Origin: an uncultured Clostridia bacterium
Lineage (GTDB): Bacteria > Bacillota > Clostridia > Christensenellales > Borkfalkiaceae
NCBI GenBank assembly: GCA_944343275.1
Contig: CALVMH010000006.1
Span: 1 to 64,000, forward strand
DNA length: 64,000 bases
Direction: 5' to 3'
Part shown: positions 49,844 through 59,000 of the stretch, in pieces
Layout: the number at the start of each line of letters is the position of its first letter
Numbering within the stretch: the first letter of the stretch is position 1
The notes under the pieces: model-generated
Seen by the model: only the letters and a program-made list of their open reading frames with translations
The model's database searches: none
What the model was told of the DNA's origin: nothing
Made by a program: the position numbers and the translations under genes

Positions 49844-52285
49844 TTATTCGTCCTTGTTCTCGCTCTCGGCGGGCGCTTCGGCAGCGTCTGCCGCCGCGGG
49901 CGCGGCGGGCTCCTCTTCCGCGGGTGCTTCCGCCATCTCCGCGGACTCCGCTTCCACGGGAACGCCGAGTTTTTGCGCCTCTTCTGCGGGAGCTTCCGTC
50001 GCTTCCTCCGCCTCGGCAGGAGTCAGCTCCTCGCGCACGCCCTCTGCCTGCGTATAGACGTCCACGTCCCTGTCGTCCGTGGTATCCACCGCCATGAGGT
50101 GCTTGTCGGGCTTTTCGCCGCCCTTCTTCCTGCTGCGCAGGACAAAGAACACGGCAACCCCCGCACCGATGACGACCAAGCCGATGCCGACGCCGATGAG
50201 CGCCCATGCCCATGCGGGAAGCCCCTCGTCGTCCGTATCCGTTACGACATAGCGTTCGAGGCTGCTCTGCCAATAATCGTCGAGCGCTTCCGCGTCCTCC
50301 TCCGTCATGACGCCCAGAAGGCGGGTGAAGTAGGAGCGCTGCGACGTTTTAAGATACTCCTCTCCAAGCGCCTTCTTTGCGTCCTCGCTCGTGCCGTCGG
50401 CGAACGCCTTGAACGCCTTCTGCTCGTCCTCGCTGTAAAGATAGGTCGCGCTCTTGCCGTTCTCCTTGGCTTCGTCGATGTTGTCATAGAACTGCTGCGT
50501 CTCACCCGTATAGAAGAAATAACGCAGCGCGGAGGAGAGCTTGCTGTCGCCGTCGTCGGTGAGCTTGGCAAGATAGCCGTCCTCTTCGCCCATCATCTTG
50601 TCGTACAGGTCGTTGAACGCGGCGATCTCCGAATTGTCCATGAGCCCGTCTGCGCCGTTCAGGTTGACCGTCCAGAGATAGCTGTACGCGGTGGAGCTGA
50701 ACGTCTCCGCATTGGCGTAGAACACGACGCCGTCCACCACCTCAAAGTTGTACCACCCCGAAACATGCTCCGCGTCGAGGATGCGCGCCGCTTTGTACGC
50801 GTCGGCGTCCGTCTCCGGCAGGAAACAGTCGTTGAGATAGTTTTCCCACGTTCCGTTGAAGACGGCGCGCTCCACAGAGAGCCCGTTATCCGTCGTGGAC
50901 GTGTAATACACATAGTCATACGCCGCATCCGACGTCATGTCGAGCGCGACGAGCACGGAATCGGTCGACGCCTTGGCGATGCGCAGGGTGTCCCCGCCGT
51001 CCTTGCCGATGGCAGCGCGCGTGCCCTTGCCGTCGTTGACGACGTCCGCGCGGCAGATCTCGCCCGCGTCGTTGACGAAAAGATAGTGATGTCTGCCCGC
51101 GCCCTCGGTCGAGGTGAAATCCTCAATATAGAAGTACGCGGCGCTGTCCGCATCCGCCTTATCGGTCGCGGAGGCGACCATTTCCAGCGCATCGCCCGCA
51201 TTGCCCGTGACGGAGTTCCGGCCTTCGTCGGCAATGGTGTCGGCGGAGAGATAGTACAGCTCGCCCTCCGTCCCGACGGAACTGCCCGCGCTTGGCGTCC
51301 TTGTGCGGGAGAAATAGACGCCGCCGTTCGTATACGATTGCAGCGTGTAGTTGTAGCGCCATTCGGAACGGTTGTCGCTGTCCGTCCCCGCGTTCTCCAC
51401 GTCGTGGTTGAATTGGCTGGCGATGTCACTTTCCGCAATGCCGTCGAGGACGATCTCGCCGAGGTTCCAATAGGGAACTTCGCCGTCGTTGTTCTCTTCC
51501 AGCCATTCCTCGTCCCAGGTATAGTCGTAGGGCGCTTTGGTGGCGTCGGCGCGCACGCGGTAGAGTTGATTGTACTTCTCTTCCACAGGCGCATCGCTGT
51601 CCGCATTCCGCGTGACGCCCATCGTGTAATAGACGTAGGGATCGGTCTTGTCCGAACCGTTGAAGGAATACGCCGTGACGTCGCGCGCAAGGTCGACGCT
51701 CTCACCGCTGGCGGTGTTGTAGGACGTGAGCGTGTCGTCCATTTCATACACGACGTACACGGTGTTCTGATCGCCCGCCTGCACAAAGCGGTAGAGCGCG
51801 GCATTGTCGGAAATGCGGAAGTAGCTGCGCATGTCCGAACCGTCCAGCCGCACGCTCTTAAAATCGAGATAGGTGTTGTCCACCGTGCCTTCCGTGTTCC
51901 CCACGTTGTTGGGCGTGGCATAGTAGATGCGGTCGCCGTAGATATAGATGCCCGACGTATAGTCCGCCGCGACCATCAGCGAAGGGATGACCGTCTCCGC
52001 CTCGTTCTTGCCCGCCTTGACGTCCGCCATCTTTGCCCGCATGAGCGCACCCTTGACGGGAGTGCCGTAGGTGTTGTCCGAGGTGTACGTCTCCACGCCG
52101 TTGATGAAGTAGACGTAGTCCCCCTTCTGCACGACAAATCCGCCCTGCGAAGAGACCGCCGCATCCGAAGCGGGGTTGTCCGTAAGGGGCGTAAACTCAT
52201 AGCCGCAGGCGGAGAGCGCCGCAGCCGAGACCGCCAGCGTTGCCGCGGCGGTGAACACGCCGATTTTTTTGAAAAGATTACGCAT
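49844..52285 (-). CDS. Large doubly anchored lipoprotein, beta-propeller-like
   Basis: An 813-aa protein with lipobox LSAC (C27) and, near the C-terminus, a membrane helix (WAWALIGVGIGLVVIGAGVAVFFVL) followed by a basic patch and an acidic Ala/Glu-rich tail. The exterior has DUF5050-like blade segments (GDYVYFINGVETYTSDN, GDRIYYATPNN, LYYLSADTI, VVDGVVFYANAETF). This two-ended anchoring matches the 1214-aa protein at 37189-40833. ATG 52285 has GAGGA about 9 nt upstream. No enzymatic motif. Could sense or bind a surface ligand. Confidence 0.78.
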   Translation of the reverse strand: MRNLFKKIGVFTAAATLAVSAAALSACGYEFTPLTDNPASDAAVSSQGGFVVQKGDYVYFINGVETYTSDNTYGTPVKGALMRAKMADVKAGKNEAETVIPSLMVAADYTSGIYIYGDRIYYATPNNVGNTEGTVDNTYLDFKSVRLDGSDMRSYFRISDNAALYRFVQAGDQNTVYVVYEMDDTLTSYNTASGESVDLARDVTAYSFNGSDKTDPYVYYTMGVTRNADSDAPVEEKYNQLYRVRADATKAPYDYTWDEEWLEENNDGEVPYWNLGEIVLDGIAESDIASQFNHDVENAGTDSDNRSEWRYNYTLQSYTNGGVYFSRTRTPSAGSSVGTEGELYYLSADTIADEGRNSVTGNAGDALEMVASATDKADADSAAYFYIEDFTSTEGAGRHHYLFVNDAGEICRADVVNDGKGTRAAIGKDGGDTLRIAKASTDSVLVALDMTSDAAYDYVYYTSTTDNGLSVERAVFNGTWENYLNDCFLPETDADAYKAARILDAEHVSGWYNFEVVDGVVFYANAETFSSTAYSYLWTVNLNGADGLMDNSEIAAFNDLYDKMMGEEDGYLAKLTDDGDSKLSSALRYFFYTGETQQFYDNIDEAKENGKSATYLYSEDEQKAFKAFADGTSEDAKKALGEEYLKTSQRSYFTRLLGVMTEEDAEALDDYWQSSLERYVVTDTDDEGLPAWAWALIGVGIGLVVIGAGVAVFFVLRSRKKGGEKPDKHLMAVDTTDDRDVDVYTQAEGVREELTPAEAEEATEAPAEEAQKLGVPVEAESAEMAEAPAEEEPAAPAAADAAEAPAESENKDE

Positions 52286-52337
52286 GCTCTGTTTCCTCAG
52301 ATCCGCATGGGATTTTCGTTCTAACGATACGTCTTTC

Positions 52338-52366
52338 ATTATATACTAAAACAGGGGTTTTTGCAA
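52338..52366 (-). promoter_or_regulatory. Promoter of the 813-aa lipoprotein gene
   Basis: Minus strand TTGCAA (52361-52366), 17 bp, TATAAT (52338-52343). Confidence 0.65.
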
Positions 52367-52427
52367 TCAAAAACCCGCGCCGCATGCGCTTTTCTTTGAG
52401 AAAATTTGCGGAAAAGGGGATAAAAAA

Positions 52428-52682
52428 ATGGAAAAATTCGGGATATTTGAACTGCTCGACGCGCTCGCGGCACTCACGGCGCACCCTGCGAACCATGCGC
52501 AGACCGCTCCCGAAGAGAACGGGGCGAAAAGGAGCGCTCCCCCGGCGGCGCACGGCGGTGGGGACGATGCGCCCGCCGCCGATGCACGGAGCAAACCGGA
52601 AGCCGACGGGCACGCCGCCGAAGCGGACGCCCTTGCCGCCTTCCTCGCGCGGCACGACGCAATGAGCCGCCGCATCAAATAG
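52428..52682 (+). CDS. Small low-complexity protein
   Basis: An 84-aa protein, divergent from the lipoprotein gene. AAGGGG lies 8 nt before ATG 52428. The first 18 residues (MEKFGIFELLDALAALTA) look like a conserved amphipathic helix, the middle is Ala/Pro/Glu/Gly-rich and probably disordered, and the end (LAAFLARHDAMSRRIK) is again helical. Function unknown; the start is well supported but the family is not recognised. Confidence 0.6.
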   Translation: MEKFGIFELLDALAALTAHPANHAQTAPEENGAKRSAPPAAHGGGDDAPAADARSKPEADGHAAEADALAAFLARHDAMSRRIK

Positions 52683-52764
52683 TTCCCCGCCTCCGAACAC
52701 GGCGCCGCCAAACCTGCGGCGCGAAGTGACGGATGAGGAGCTATGCTCGGAACGCGTTTCTTTT

Positions 52765-52830
52765 CCATCCCCCTCATCCCCGCCTTTGGCGGCCCCCCAA
52801 GGGGAAGCCTCCGCCCTGCTCACTTGCCTC
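52765..52830. repeat. Copy of a dispersed Clostridia-type intergenic repeat
   Basis: CCCCCTCATCCCCGCC then TTTGGCGGCCCCCCAAGG then GGAAGCCTCCGCC resembles the TCATCC-CGCCTTCGGCGG-CCCCAAGGGGAAGGC repeat common between genes in gut Clostridia. It contains GCC-TTT-GGC and CCCC-AAGGGG palindromes and no ORF. Confidence 0.55.
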
Positions 52831-52884
52831 TCTTGCAACATCCCACAAAAATGTTTCATATTTTTGCGGGAACTTTGCGGGGTG

Positions 52885-52915
52885 AAAAAATCCGCTGCCG
52901 AAGCAGCGGATTTTT
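52885..52915 (-). terminator. Terminator after rplM-rpsI
   Basis: 13-bp stem AAAAATCCGCTGC/GCAGCGGATTTTT around a 4-nt loop, 9 nt after the rpsI stop. Confidence 0.9.
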
Positions 52916-52923
52916 GCCGTTGT

Positions 52924-53337
52924 TTAACGCTTGGAGAACTGCGGAGCACGGCGCGCTTTTTTGAGACCGTACTTCTTGCGCTCCTTGGCGCGGGGGTCAC
53001 GCGTCAGGAAGCCCGCCTTTTTGAGCGCGGGACGCGTTTCGGGTTCCGCCTGCAAGAGCGCGCGGGCGATGCCGAGACGGATGGCGCCCGCCTGACCCGT
53101 ATAACCGCCGCCGATGACGTTGACGAACACATCATACTTGCCTTCCGCGGCAACTTCCGCGAGGGGCTGTTTGACGACGTATTGGCTGGTGCCCATGGGG
53201 AAATAATCTTCCAGCGCGCGGTCATTGATGACGATGGCGCCCGTTCCCGAAGGGATGAGGCGGACGCGGGCGATCGCCTTCTTGCGGCGGCCCGTTCCCC
53301 AGAACTGCAATTTCTTTTTTGCGTTTGCCTTAGCCAT
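52924..53337 (-). CDS. rpsI: 30S ribosomal protein S9
   Basis: A 137-aa S9 protein with [20 protein letters not shown] near the start, [19 protein letters not shown] in the middle, and the basic tail [19 protein letters not shown] that reaches the P-site tRNA. It forms the usual rplM-rpsI operon with a 14-nt gap. Confidence 0.98.
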   Translation of the reverse strand: MAKANAKKKLQFWGTGRRKKAIARVRLIPSGTGAIVINDRALEDYFPMGTSQYVVKQPLAEVAAEGKYDVFVNVIGGGYTGQAGAIRLGIARALLQAEPETRPALKKAGFLTRDPRAKERKKYGLKKARRAPQFSKR

Positions 53338-53351
53338 ATTCCCACCTTACC

Positions 53352-53783
53352 TCAGAAAATTTTCAGCGGCTCGGGTTTCTGCGCCGCATGGTTTTGGTTC
53401 TCGTCCTTATAGACGCGCAGCTTTTTGATCATCTGCCTGCCGAGGGAATTTTTGGGAAGCATGCCCCGCACCGCCTCGTAGACGGCGAGGTCGCTCCGTT
53501 CCGCCATCAGCTTGCCATAGGGAACTTCTTTCAGTCCGCCGATGTAACCCGTGTGATAGCGGTAGAACTTGGTTTCGAGCTTCTTGCCCGTGAGCAGCGC
53601 CTTGTCGCTGTTGATGACGATAACATAGTCGCCCGTATCTGCATTGGGCGTGAACACAGGCTTGTTTTTGCCGCGCAGAACGGATGCGACCTTGGACGCA
53701 AGCCTGCCGAGCGGAACGTTCGTCGCATCGACGATGTACCACTTTCTTTCAACCGTCCGGGCGTTTGCCATGTAGGTTTTCAT
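53352..53783 (-). CDS. rplM: 50S ribosomal protein L13
   Basis: A 143-aa L13 protein ([57 protein letters not shown]). ATG 53783 follows AAGGAG by 11 nt; an in-frame ATG 4 codons on lacks a site. Transcribed from the promoter at 53897-53925 with a ~107-nt leader. Confidence 0.98.
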   Translation of the reverse strand: MKTYMANARTVERKWYIVDATNVPLGRLASKVASVLRGKNKPVFTPNADTGDYVIVINSDKALLTGKKLETKFYRYHTGYIGGLKEVPYGKLMAERSDLAVYEAVRGMLPKNSLGRQMIKKLRVYKDENQNHAAQKPEPLKIF

Positions 53784-53925
53784 AAGTCTTTGGACTCCTT
53801 CATTTCTCGGTGATCTCAAAAAGATCGGTGTTCGGCGGCTCCGCAAAACGGGGAAGCGGACGGGGAATGCGCCCCTTTCCGACCGATTACTTCATCATTA
53901 TAGGACTTCCGAAAAATTCCGTCAA
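53784..53925 (-). promoter_or_regulatory. Promoter and leader of rplM-rpsI
   Basis: Minus strand TTGACG (53920-53925), 17 bp, TATAAT (53897-53902). The ~107-nt leader includes AAGGGGCG/CCCC-type pairing and a GATCT/AGATC hairpin near the ribosome site. Autoregulatory L13 leaders are known in Bacillota, but I cannot confirm the consensus here. Confidence 0.6.
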
Positions 53926-53979
53926 GCTGTTTTGCATGACGAAAACAAGATTTTTTTGCAAATTCCGAAATTTTTTATC

Positions 53980-54020
53980 GCCCGTCCGACGGGCAAAAAA
54001 TGCCGTCCGGCGGGACGGCA
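53980..54020 (-). terminator. Terminator after the maltose O-acetyltransferase-like gene
   Basis: Minus-strand GCCGTCC-CGCC-GGACGGC hairpin (54002-54019) followed by ATTTTTT, then a second small hairpin GCCCGTC/GACGGGC. Confidence 0.85.
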
Positions 54021-54028
54021 GAACGGCA

Positions 54029-54604
54029 TTATCCGCGCGGCGCGCTGCGCGGCGCAAGTTTTTTCACGACGCGCGCGGGATTGCCCGCCGCCACGCAGTC
54101 GGAAGGGATGTCCCGCACGACGACGCTGCCCGCGCCGATGACGACGTTGTCGCCGATGGTCACGCCCGGGCACACCGTGACGCTTCCGCCGAACCAGACG
54201 CTGCTGCCCACCGTGATGGGGATGCCCGTCTCCACGCCGCTGTCGCGCAGGGCGGCGTCAACGGGATGATTGACGGCATAAAAGCCGCACTGCGGTCCGA
54301 TAAAGACATTGTCGCCGAAGGTAATGCGCCCCGTGTCGAGGAATTTGCAGTCATAATTGGCAAAGAAATTGTCCCCGACCGTCAGATTGAAGCCGTAATC
54401 GACATAGAGATTTTTTTCGATGACGGGATGCTTTCCGACGGACGCAAAGAGTTTGCGCAAGAGCCTTTCACGGCGGCGCGCCTGCGAACGCTTGGTCGCG
54501 TTGTATCGGTCGCACAGCGCTACGGCGCGCACATGCAGCGCCGCCACCTCGGGGTCGGCAATGCGGTACTGCTGCCCCGCCTTCATCTTTTCAAGTTCGG
54601 TCAT
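54029..54604 (-). CDS. Maltose/galactoside O-acetyltransferase family
   Basis: A 191-aa hexapeptide-repeat enzyme. MTELEKMKAGQQYRIADPE is the N-terminal Mac domain, YVDYGFNLTVGDNFFANYDCKFLD starts the helix, the catalytic histidine is in YAVNHPVDAALR, and VVVRDIPSDCVAAGNPARVV ends it. Members acetylate maltose, galactosides or other sugars, often for detoxification. AAGGAG precedes ATG 54604. Specific sugar unknown. Confidence 0.93.
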   Translation of the reverse strand: MTELEKMKAGQQYRIADPEVAALHVRAVALCDRYNATKRSQARRRERLLRKLFASVGKHPVIEKNLYVDYGFNLTVGDNFFANYDCKFLDTGRITFGDNVFIGPQCGFYAVNHPVDAALRDSGVETGIPITVGSSVWFGGSVTVCPGVTIGDNVVIGAGSVVVRDIPSDCVAAGNPARVVKKLAPRSAPRG

Positions 54605-54655
54605 GATCTGCTCCTTTCTGTATTTCGTTTTGCCTGAAAGATTTTGTTAAACCGC

Positions 54656-56473
54656 TTATTCCAACACCGCCTTGATCCTTCTCACCCCTGCCGAGGAGGA
54701 CTGCTCCTTGACGATCCTGAAGTGTCCCAGCTCGCCCGTGTGCGCGACGTGGGGACCGCCGCACATCTCCTTGGAAAATTCGCCGATGGAGTACGTCTTG
54801 ACGACGTCGCCGTACTTGCTGTCGAACACGCCCACGAAGTGCTCGGCACGCGCCTCTTCCAACGACATTTCGCGGTAGACGACGGGGAGATCGGCAGCAA
54901 TTTTTTCGTTGACGAGCGCCTCCACCGCCTGCACCTCTTCGGGCGTCATGGCGCGGGGGAAGTTGAAGTCGAAGCGCATCCGCTCATCGGTGATGTTGCT
55001 GCCCTTTTGATTGACGTCGGGCGAGAGCACCTGTTTTAAGGCGGCGTTGAGAAGGTGCGTGGCGGTATGATACTTGATCGCCTGTGCGGAGTGGCTCTCC
55101 AATCCGCCCTTCGCCTCGCCCGCGTGAACGTCGCCGCGGCTCTTTTCCTGATGCTCCTTAAAGGCGGCGTCGAAGCCCTCTTTATCCACCGTAAGGGCGC
55201 GCTCCGCCGCCATCTCCTCGGTGAGTTCGAGGGGGAACCCGTAGGTATCGTACAGACGGAACGCCTGCTTGCCGCCGATGACCGTTTCGGCGACATAAGC
55301 AGGGTCCTTTTGCGCCATGAAGGCGTTTTTGCGCGCGATGCCCGCGACGCACTTTTCAAATTCCGCCATGCCCTTTTCGAGCATCGCCTCGAAGCGCTCC
55401 GCCTCCTTTTTGATCTCGTCGAGGATGTACGCCTTTTTCTCGGCGAGAAGGGGGTATGCCTCGCCGTACACGTCGTCGATGAACACTTCCGCGACGGCGG
55501 ACATGGCAGAGGCGGGCTCGACGCCCAGCTGGCGGCAGTAACGGATGGCGCGGCGCATGAGACGACGCAGGATATAGCCCGCGCCCGTGTTGGAGGGCAG
55601 GATGCCGTTGACGTCGCCGATGAGCATGACGGTGGTGCGGGTGTGGTCGGCGACGATGCGCATCGCCTTGCGCGCGGACGCGTCCGAATCGTAGCGCTTG
55701 CCCGTGAGCGATTCGAGCTTTGCGATGGCGCCCGCGAAGAGGTCGGTCTTGTAGCCGTCGTGCAGCCCGTTCAGAAAGAGCAGCATTCTGTCCAGCCCGA
55801 AGCCCGTATCCACGTTCTTGTGTTCGAGGGGGACGTACCCCCCTTCCGTCTTGCGGTACTGCATGTAGACGTCGTTTCCGATCTCCACATAGTCCTCGGG
55901 GAACTTGGGGGCGGGATTTTCGGGATCGATGGGATAGAACCACTCGTTATCGGGTCCGCAGGGGGTGCCGACGGTGCCCTCGAGCTCCCACCAATTGTCC
56001 GATTTGGGAAGATAGAAGATGTGCTCTTCGCGGATGCCGAGCGCCTTCAGAAAGCCCGCCGTCTCCTCGTCGCGCGGGGCGGCGTCGTTGCCCTCGAACA
56101 CGGTGGAACACAGCTTGTCCTGTTCCAGCCCGTACACCTTGGTGAGAAGCTCGAACGTCCACGCCGTCTTTTCCTTCTTGAAATAGTCGCCCAGCGACCA
56201 ATTGCCCATCATCTCGAAGAAGGTGAAGTGCGAGGCGTCGCCCACCGACTCGATGTCCACCGTCCTGACGCAGCCCTGCACGTTGCACAGGCGCTTGCCG
56301 AGGGGGTGCGGCTTGCCCAGAAGATAGGGCATGAGCGGCTGCATGCCCGCCACGTTGAACATGACGCCCGTCGTTCCGTCGCCGATGAGGGACACCGCAC
56401 CGACGTTGACGTGCCCCTTGCCTTCGTAGAATCTGAGCCAGCTCTCGCGGAGCTGTTTGGAAGTGATTTTCAT
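54656..56473 (-). CDS. alaS: Alanyl-tRNA synthetase lacking the C-terminal domain
   Basis: A 605-aa class II synthetase. The catalytic core (FEMMGNWSLGDYFKKE; GYILRRLMRRAIRY), linker and editing domain with zinc residues HTATH and CGGPH (KYHTATHLLNAALKQ, EMCGGPHVAHTGELG) are complete, ending at GVRRIKAVLE. Standard bacterial AlaRS is about 870 aa with a DHHA1 (C-Ala) domain; here it stops at the natural domain border with a proper stop codon. It is either a minimal AlaRS or a second, AlaRS-related protein. ATG 56473 has GAGGG 9 nt upstream. Confidence 0.88.
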   Translation of the reverse strand: MKITSKQLRESWLRFYEGKGHVNVGAVSLIGDGTTGVMFNVAGMQPLMPYLLGKPHPLGKRLCNVQGCVRTVDIESVGDASHFTFFEMMGNWSLGDYFKKEKTAWTFELLTKVYGLEQDKLCSTVFEGNDAAPRDEETAGFLKALGIREEHIFYLPKSDNWWELEGTVGTPCGPDNEWFYPIDPENPAPKFPEDYVEIGNDVYMQYRKTEGGYVPLEHKNVDTGFGLDRMLLFLNGLHDGYKTDLFAGAIAKLESLTGKRYDSDASARKAMRIVADHTRTTVMLIGDVNGILPSNTGAGYILRRLMRRAIRYCRQLGVEPASAMSAVAEVFIDDVYGEAYPLLAEKKAYILDEIKKEAERFEAMLEKGMAEFEKCVAGIARKNAFMAQKDPAYVAETVIGGKQAFRLYDTYGFPLELTEEMAAERALTVDKEGFDAAFKEHQEKSRGDVHAGEAKGGLESHSAQAIKYHTATHLLNAALKQVLSPDVNQKGSNITDERMRFDFNFPRAMTPEEVQAVEALVNEKIAADLPVVYREMSLEEARAEHFVGVFDSKYGDVVKTYSIGEFSKEMCGGPHVAHTGELGHFRIVKEQSSSAGVRRIKAVLE

Positions 56474-56502
56474 ACTGCAATACCCTCTTTTGGTTTCCCA
56501 CA

Positions 56503-56531
56503 ATTTTACTTTGTGCGGGAGAAATTGTCAA
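56503..56531 (-). promoter_or_regulatory. Promoter of alaS
   Basis: Minus strand TTGACA (56526-56531), 17 bp, TAAAAT (56503-56508); so alaS is not only read from the cysE promoter. Confidence 0.75.
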
Positions 56532-56585
56532 ATGATTTTTCAGGCGGAACGCGCCGCGGCGCAGGGCGGGCGGCGCACGAAACAA

Positions 56586-57971
56586 TCAGAGCTTTGTGAG
56601 CGTATATCCCTCTTTTCCGTCCTTGACGGCGTACCCCATTGCTTTCAGCCTTTCGCGCAGTTCGTCCGATTTCGCCCAATCCTTCCGCGCGCGGGCAGCC
56701 TTGCGCTCCTCGGCGACGGCGAGCACGTCTGCGGGGACTTCCTCCCGCTTTGCATACCGCCCGGCATATTCCGCGGGCGTTCTGCAAAACAGCCCCAGAA
56801 GGGAATACGTCTTCTGCACCTGGTTGGTGATGCGGCGGGCGCGCGCATCGCCCGCATCCGCAAGGCGGGACGCCTCCTTGAAATATCCGAAGAGGTCGGC
56901 GAGGGCGAGCGCCGTGTTGAAGTCGTCCGACATGGCGGCATCGAACTTTTTGTCGATCTCCTCCTCCCCGCCGTGCTCGTCGGGGAACAGCGCTTCCGTC
57001 CTTTGGATGACGGCGTAAAAGCGCGCGACGTGCGCCTCGGCGGAGGGAAACAGCTCGTCCGTCACGTTGACGTCGCCGCGGTAATTGCTTGAAAGCAGCG
57101 CGAATTTCAAAGCGTCGGGCGAGAACTTGTCCATGAGGTCGTCGAGAAGAAGGCTGTTGCCCAGCGACTTGCTCATTTTCTGCCCGTTCACCTTGATGAG
57201 CCCGTTGTGCATCCAATATTTTACGAACGGCTTGCCCGTGAGCGCCTCCGACTGCGCGATCTCGTTCTCGTGATGGGGGAAGATGAGGTCCCTGCCGCCG
57301 CCGTGGATGTCGATCTGTTCGCCGAACGCGGCGCGGATCATGGCGGAGCATTCGATGTGCCAGCCGGGGCGCCCCTTGCCCCACGGCGAATCCCAGCAGA
57401 TCTCCCCTTCCTTTGCCGCCTTCCAGAGCGCGAAGTCGTAAGGGTGGCGCTTTTCGCCGTCGTTTTCGACGCGCACGCCATCGAGCATGTCCTCCTTGTC
57501 CCTGCCCGAAAGCTGCCCGTAAGCGGGGAAGGTGTCGACGTCGAAATACACGTCGCCGCATGCTGCGGGATAGGCATGTCCGCGATCGATGAGCTCTCCG
57601 ACGAAGGAGATGATGTTCCCGATGTTCTGCGTCGCCTTGAGCCAGAGGGTGGGTTCGCCCACCTCGGCGCGCGCCATGGAGGCGTCGATCTTTGCGATCA
57701 TCCTCTTTGCGTACTCGTCGGCGGGGACGCCCGTCTCCTTGGAGCGGGCGATGATCTTGTCGTCCACATCCGTATAGTTGCGGGCGTATGTCACCTCAAA
57801 CCCCTGCTTTTCGAGGAACTTGCGGAAGATGTCGTACAAGATCGCCTGAAACGCGTGCCCGATGTGCGCCTCGCCCGATACGGTGATGCCGCACGCATAC
57901 ATCTTCACCTTTCCCGCTTCGAGCGGGACGAACTCCTCTTTTCTTCTTGTCAGCGAATTATAAATCTTCAT
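56586..57971 (-). CDS. cysS: Cysteinyl-tRNA synthetase
   Basis: A 461-aa class I synthetase. The HIGH motif is EAHIGHAFQ, KMSKS is QKMSKSLGNS, and zinc ligands are C27 (YACGITVSG), C in GWHIECSAM, and HHENE. The usual CGPTVYNYAHIGNAR is here CGITVSGEAHIGHAF, an uncommon variant that keeps the key histidines. It overlaps cysE by 14 nt in the T-box controlled operon, so cysteine synthesis and charging are regulated together. Confidence 0.96.
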   Translation of the reverse strand: MKIYNSLTRRKEEFVPLEAGKVKMYACGITVSGEAHIGHAFQAILYDIFRKFLEKQGFEVTYARNYTDVDDKIIARSKETGVPADEYAKRMIAKIDASMARAEVGEPTLWLKATQNIGNIISFVGELIDRGHAYPAACGDVYFDVDTFPAYGQLSGRDKEDMLDGVRVENDGEKRHPYDFALWKAAKEGEICWDSPWGKGRPGWHIECSAMIRAAFGEQIDIHGGGRDLIFPHHENEIAQSEALTGKPFVKYWMHNGLIKVNGQKMSKSLGNSLLLDDLMDKFSPDALKFALLSSNYRGDVNVTDELFPSAEAHVARFYAVIQRTEALFPDEHGGEEEIDKKFDAAMSDDFNTALALADLFGYFKEASRLADAGDARARRITNQVQKTYSLLGLFCRTPAEYAGRYAKREEVPADVLAVAEERKAARARKDWAKSDELRERLKAMGYAVKDGKEGYTLTKL

Positions 57972-58653
57972 GTTCCGGTTCCTCGCTTTGTTCCTGTACG
58001 CGGTCTTCCTCCCGCGCGAGCCGCCGCGTCACGCTCTCCAGACGGTCCTCCAATTCGTAGACGCGCTCCCGCAGGGCGCACACTTCGCGCAGGATGGGGT
58101 CGTCCTTGTCGGGGAGCAGGTCCTGCGTCTTTTCGCCGTTGATGCGCACGACGCGCCCCGGCACGCCCACGACGGTGGCATAGGGCGGGACCTCTTTTAA
58201 GACGACCGCCCCCGCGCCGATGCGCGCGCCTTCGCCCACGGTGAAGCCGCCCAGCACCTTTGCCCCGCTCGAAATGACCGCGTTCCGTTTGATGGTGGGA
58301 TGGCGCTTGCCCTTTTCCTTGCCCGTGCCGCCCAGCGTCACGCCCTGATAGATGACGACGCCCTCCTCTACCTCGGCGGTCTCGCCGATGACGACGCCCG
58401 CGCCGTGGTCGATGAACACGCCCGGCGCGATCTTCGCGGCGGGATGGATCTCGATGCCCGTCAAAAACTTGGCGAACTGCGACGTCATGCGGGCAAGAAG
58501 TTTTAAGTGCATCCTGTAAAGCCTGTTCGCCCAGCGGTGCCACGAGAGCGCGTGCACACCCGAATAGGTGAGCCAGATCTCAAATTTGTTGCGCGCGGCG
58601 GGGTCGTTCTTCTTTGCCGCGGCGATGTCCTTGCGGAGCCTTGAAAAAAACAT
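57958..58653 (-). CDS. cysE: Serine O-acetyltransferase
   Basis: A 231-aa enzyme making O-acetylserine for CysK. After the helical N-terminus (SRLRKDIAAAKKNDPAAR), the beta-helix has IEIHPAAKIAPGVFIDHGAGVVIGETAEV, GVTLGGTGKEKGKRHPT and VVGVPGRVVRINGEK. A charged coiled-coil tail (LRERVYELEDRLESVTRRLAREEDR) extends beyond the usual end. AGGGGG lies 6 nt before ATG 58653. It is controlled by a T-box leader. The cysK gene is elsewhere (29598-30521). Confidence 0.96.
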   Translation of the reverse strand: MFFSRLRKDIAAAKKNDPAARNKFEIWLTYSGVHALSWHRWANRLYRMHLKLLARMTSQFAKFLTGIEIHPAAKIAPGVFIDHGAGVVIGETAEVEEGVVIYQGVTLGGTGKEKGKRHPTIKRNAVISSGAKVLGGFTVGEGARIGAGAVVLKEVPPYATVVGVPGRVVRINGEKTQDLLPDKDDPILREVCALRERVYELEDRLESVTRRLAREEDRVQEQSEEPEHEDL

Positions 58654-58714
58654 TGCTCGCCCCCTTTGTTGTTCTTGGTTCGTCTGTTTGCGCTTGCCGC
58701 ACGCATGCGCGGCG

Positions 58715-58970
58715 GAAAAAAGCGCCCTTACGCAATACCTTCGTACAACGTAAAGGCGCCCGTAAGCGCTGTTCCACTTTACTTCGGGGAAACTCCCCCT
58801 CGTTGTGCCCGGTAACGGCGGGCTGCCGCGGGCATTGCCCCGCGCCTTGGCAAACGGACGCACCTTCCTCCCTCCGTTCCGCAGGCGGCTTTCAGCCCGT
58901 GACCGCCCTCTCTTTGGCGGAAAAGAAAAAGTACTCTTTCCGTTTTTCGGCAAATCTTTTTATTTATCTT
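58715..58970 (-). promoter_or_regulatory. T-box riboswitch (probably cysteine) before cysE-cysS
   Basis: The leader has AGAGAGGGCGG near its 5' end, a stem I region with GCCGCCTGCGGAACGG (a TGC codon in a plausible specifier position), the T-box AAAGTGGAACAGCG (58767-58780; consensus AGGGTGGNACCGCG), and a terminator GCGCCTTTACG/CGTAAGGGCGC followed by TTTTTT (58716-58759). Uncharged tRNA-Cys would hold the antiterminator and allow transcription. The specifier assignment is by gene context and by eye. Confidence 0.88.
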
Positions 58971-58971
58971 C

Positions 58972-59000
58972 ATTCTATCCGTATTGTATGCAAATGTCAA
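58972..59000 (-). promoter_or_regulatory. Promoter of the cysE-cysS T-box leader
   Basis: Minus strand TTGACA (58995-59000), 17 bp, TAGAAT (58972-58977). The -35 overlaps the stop codon (TGA) of the upstream gene. Confidence 0.8.

Noticed and set aside
49823..52324. 833-codon plus-strand ORF opposite the lipoprotein gene
   Set aside because: Antisense shadow of a GC-rich gene with clear signal peptide and membrane helix on the other strand.
55055..56599. 514-codon plus-strand ORF opposite alaS
   Set aside because: Antisense shadow of a conserved synthetase.
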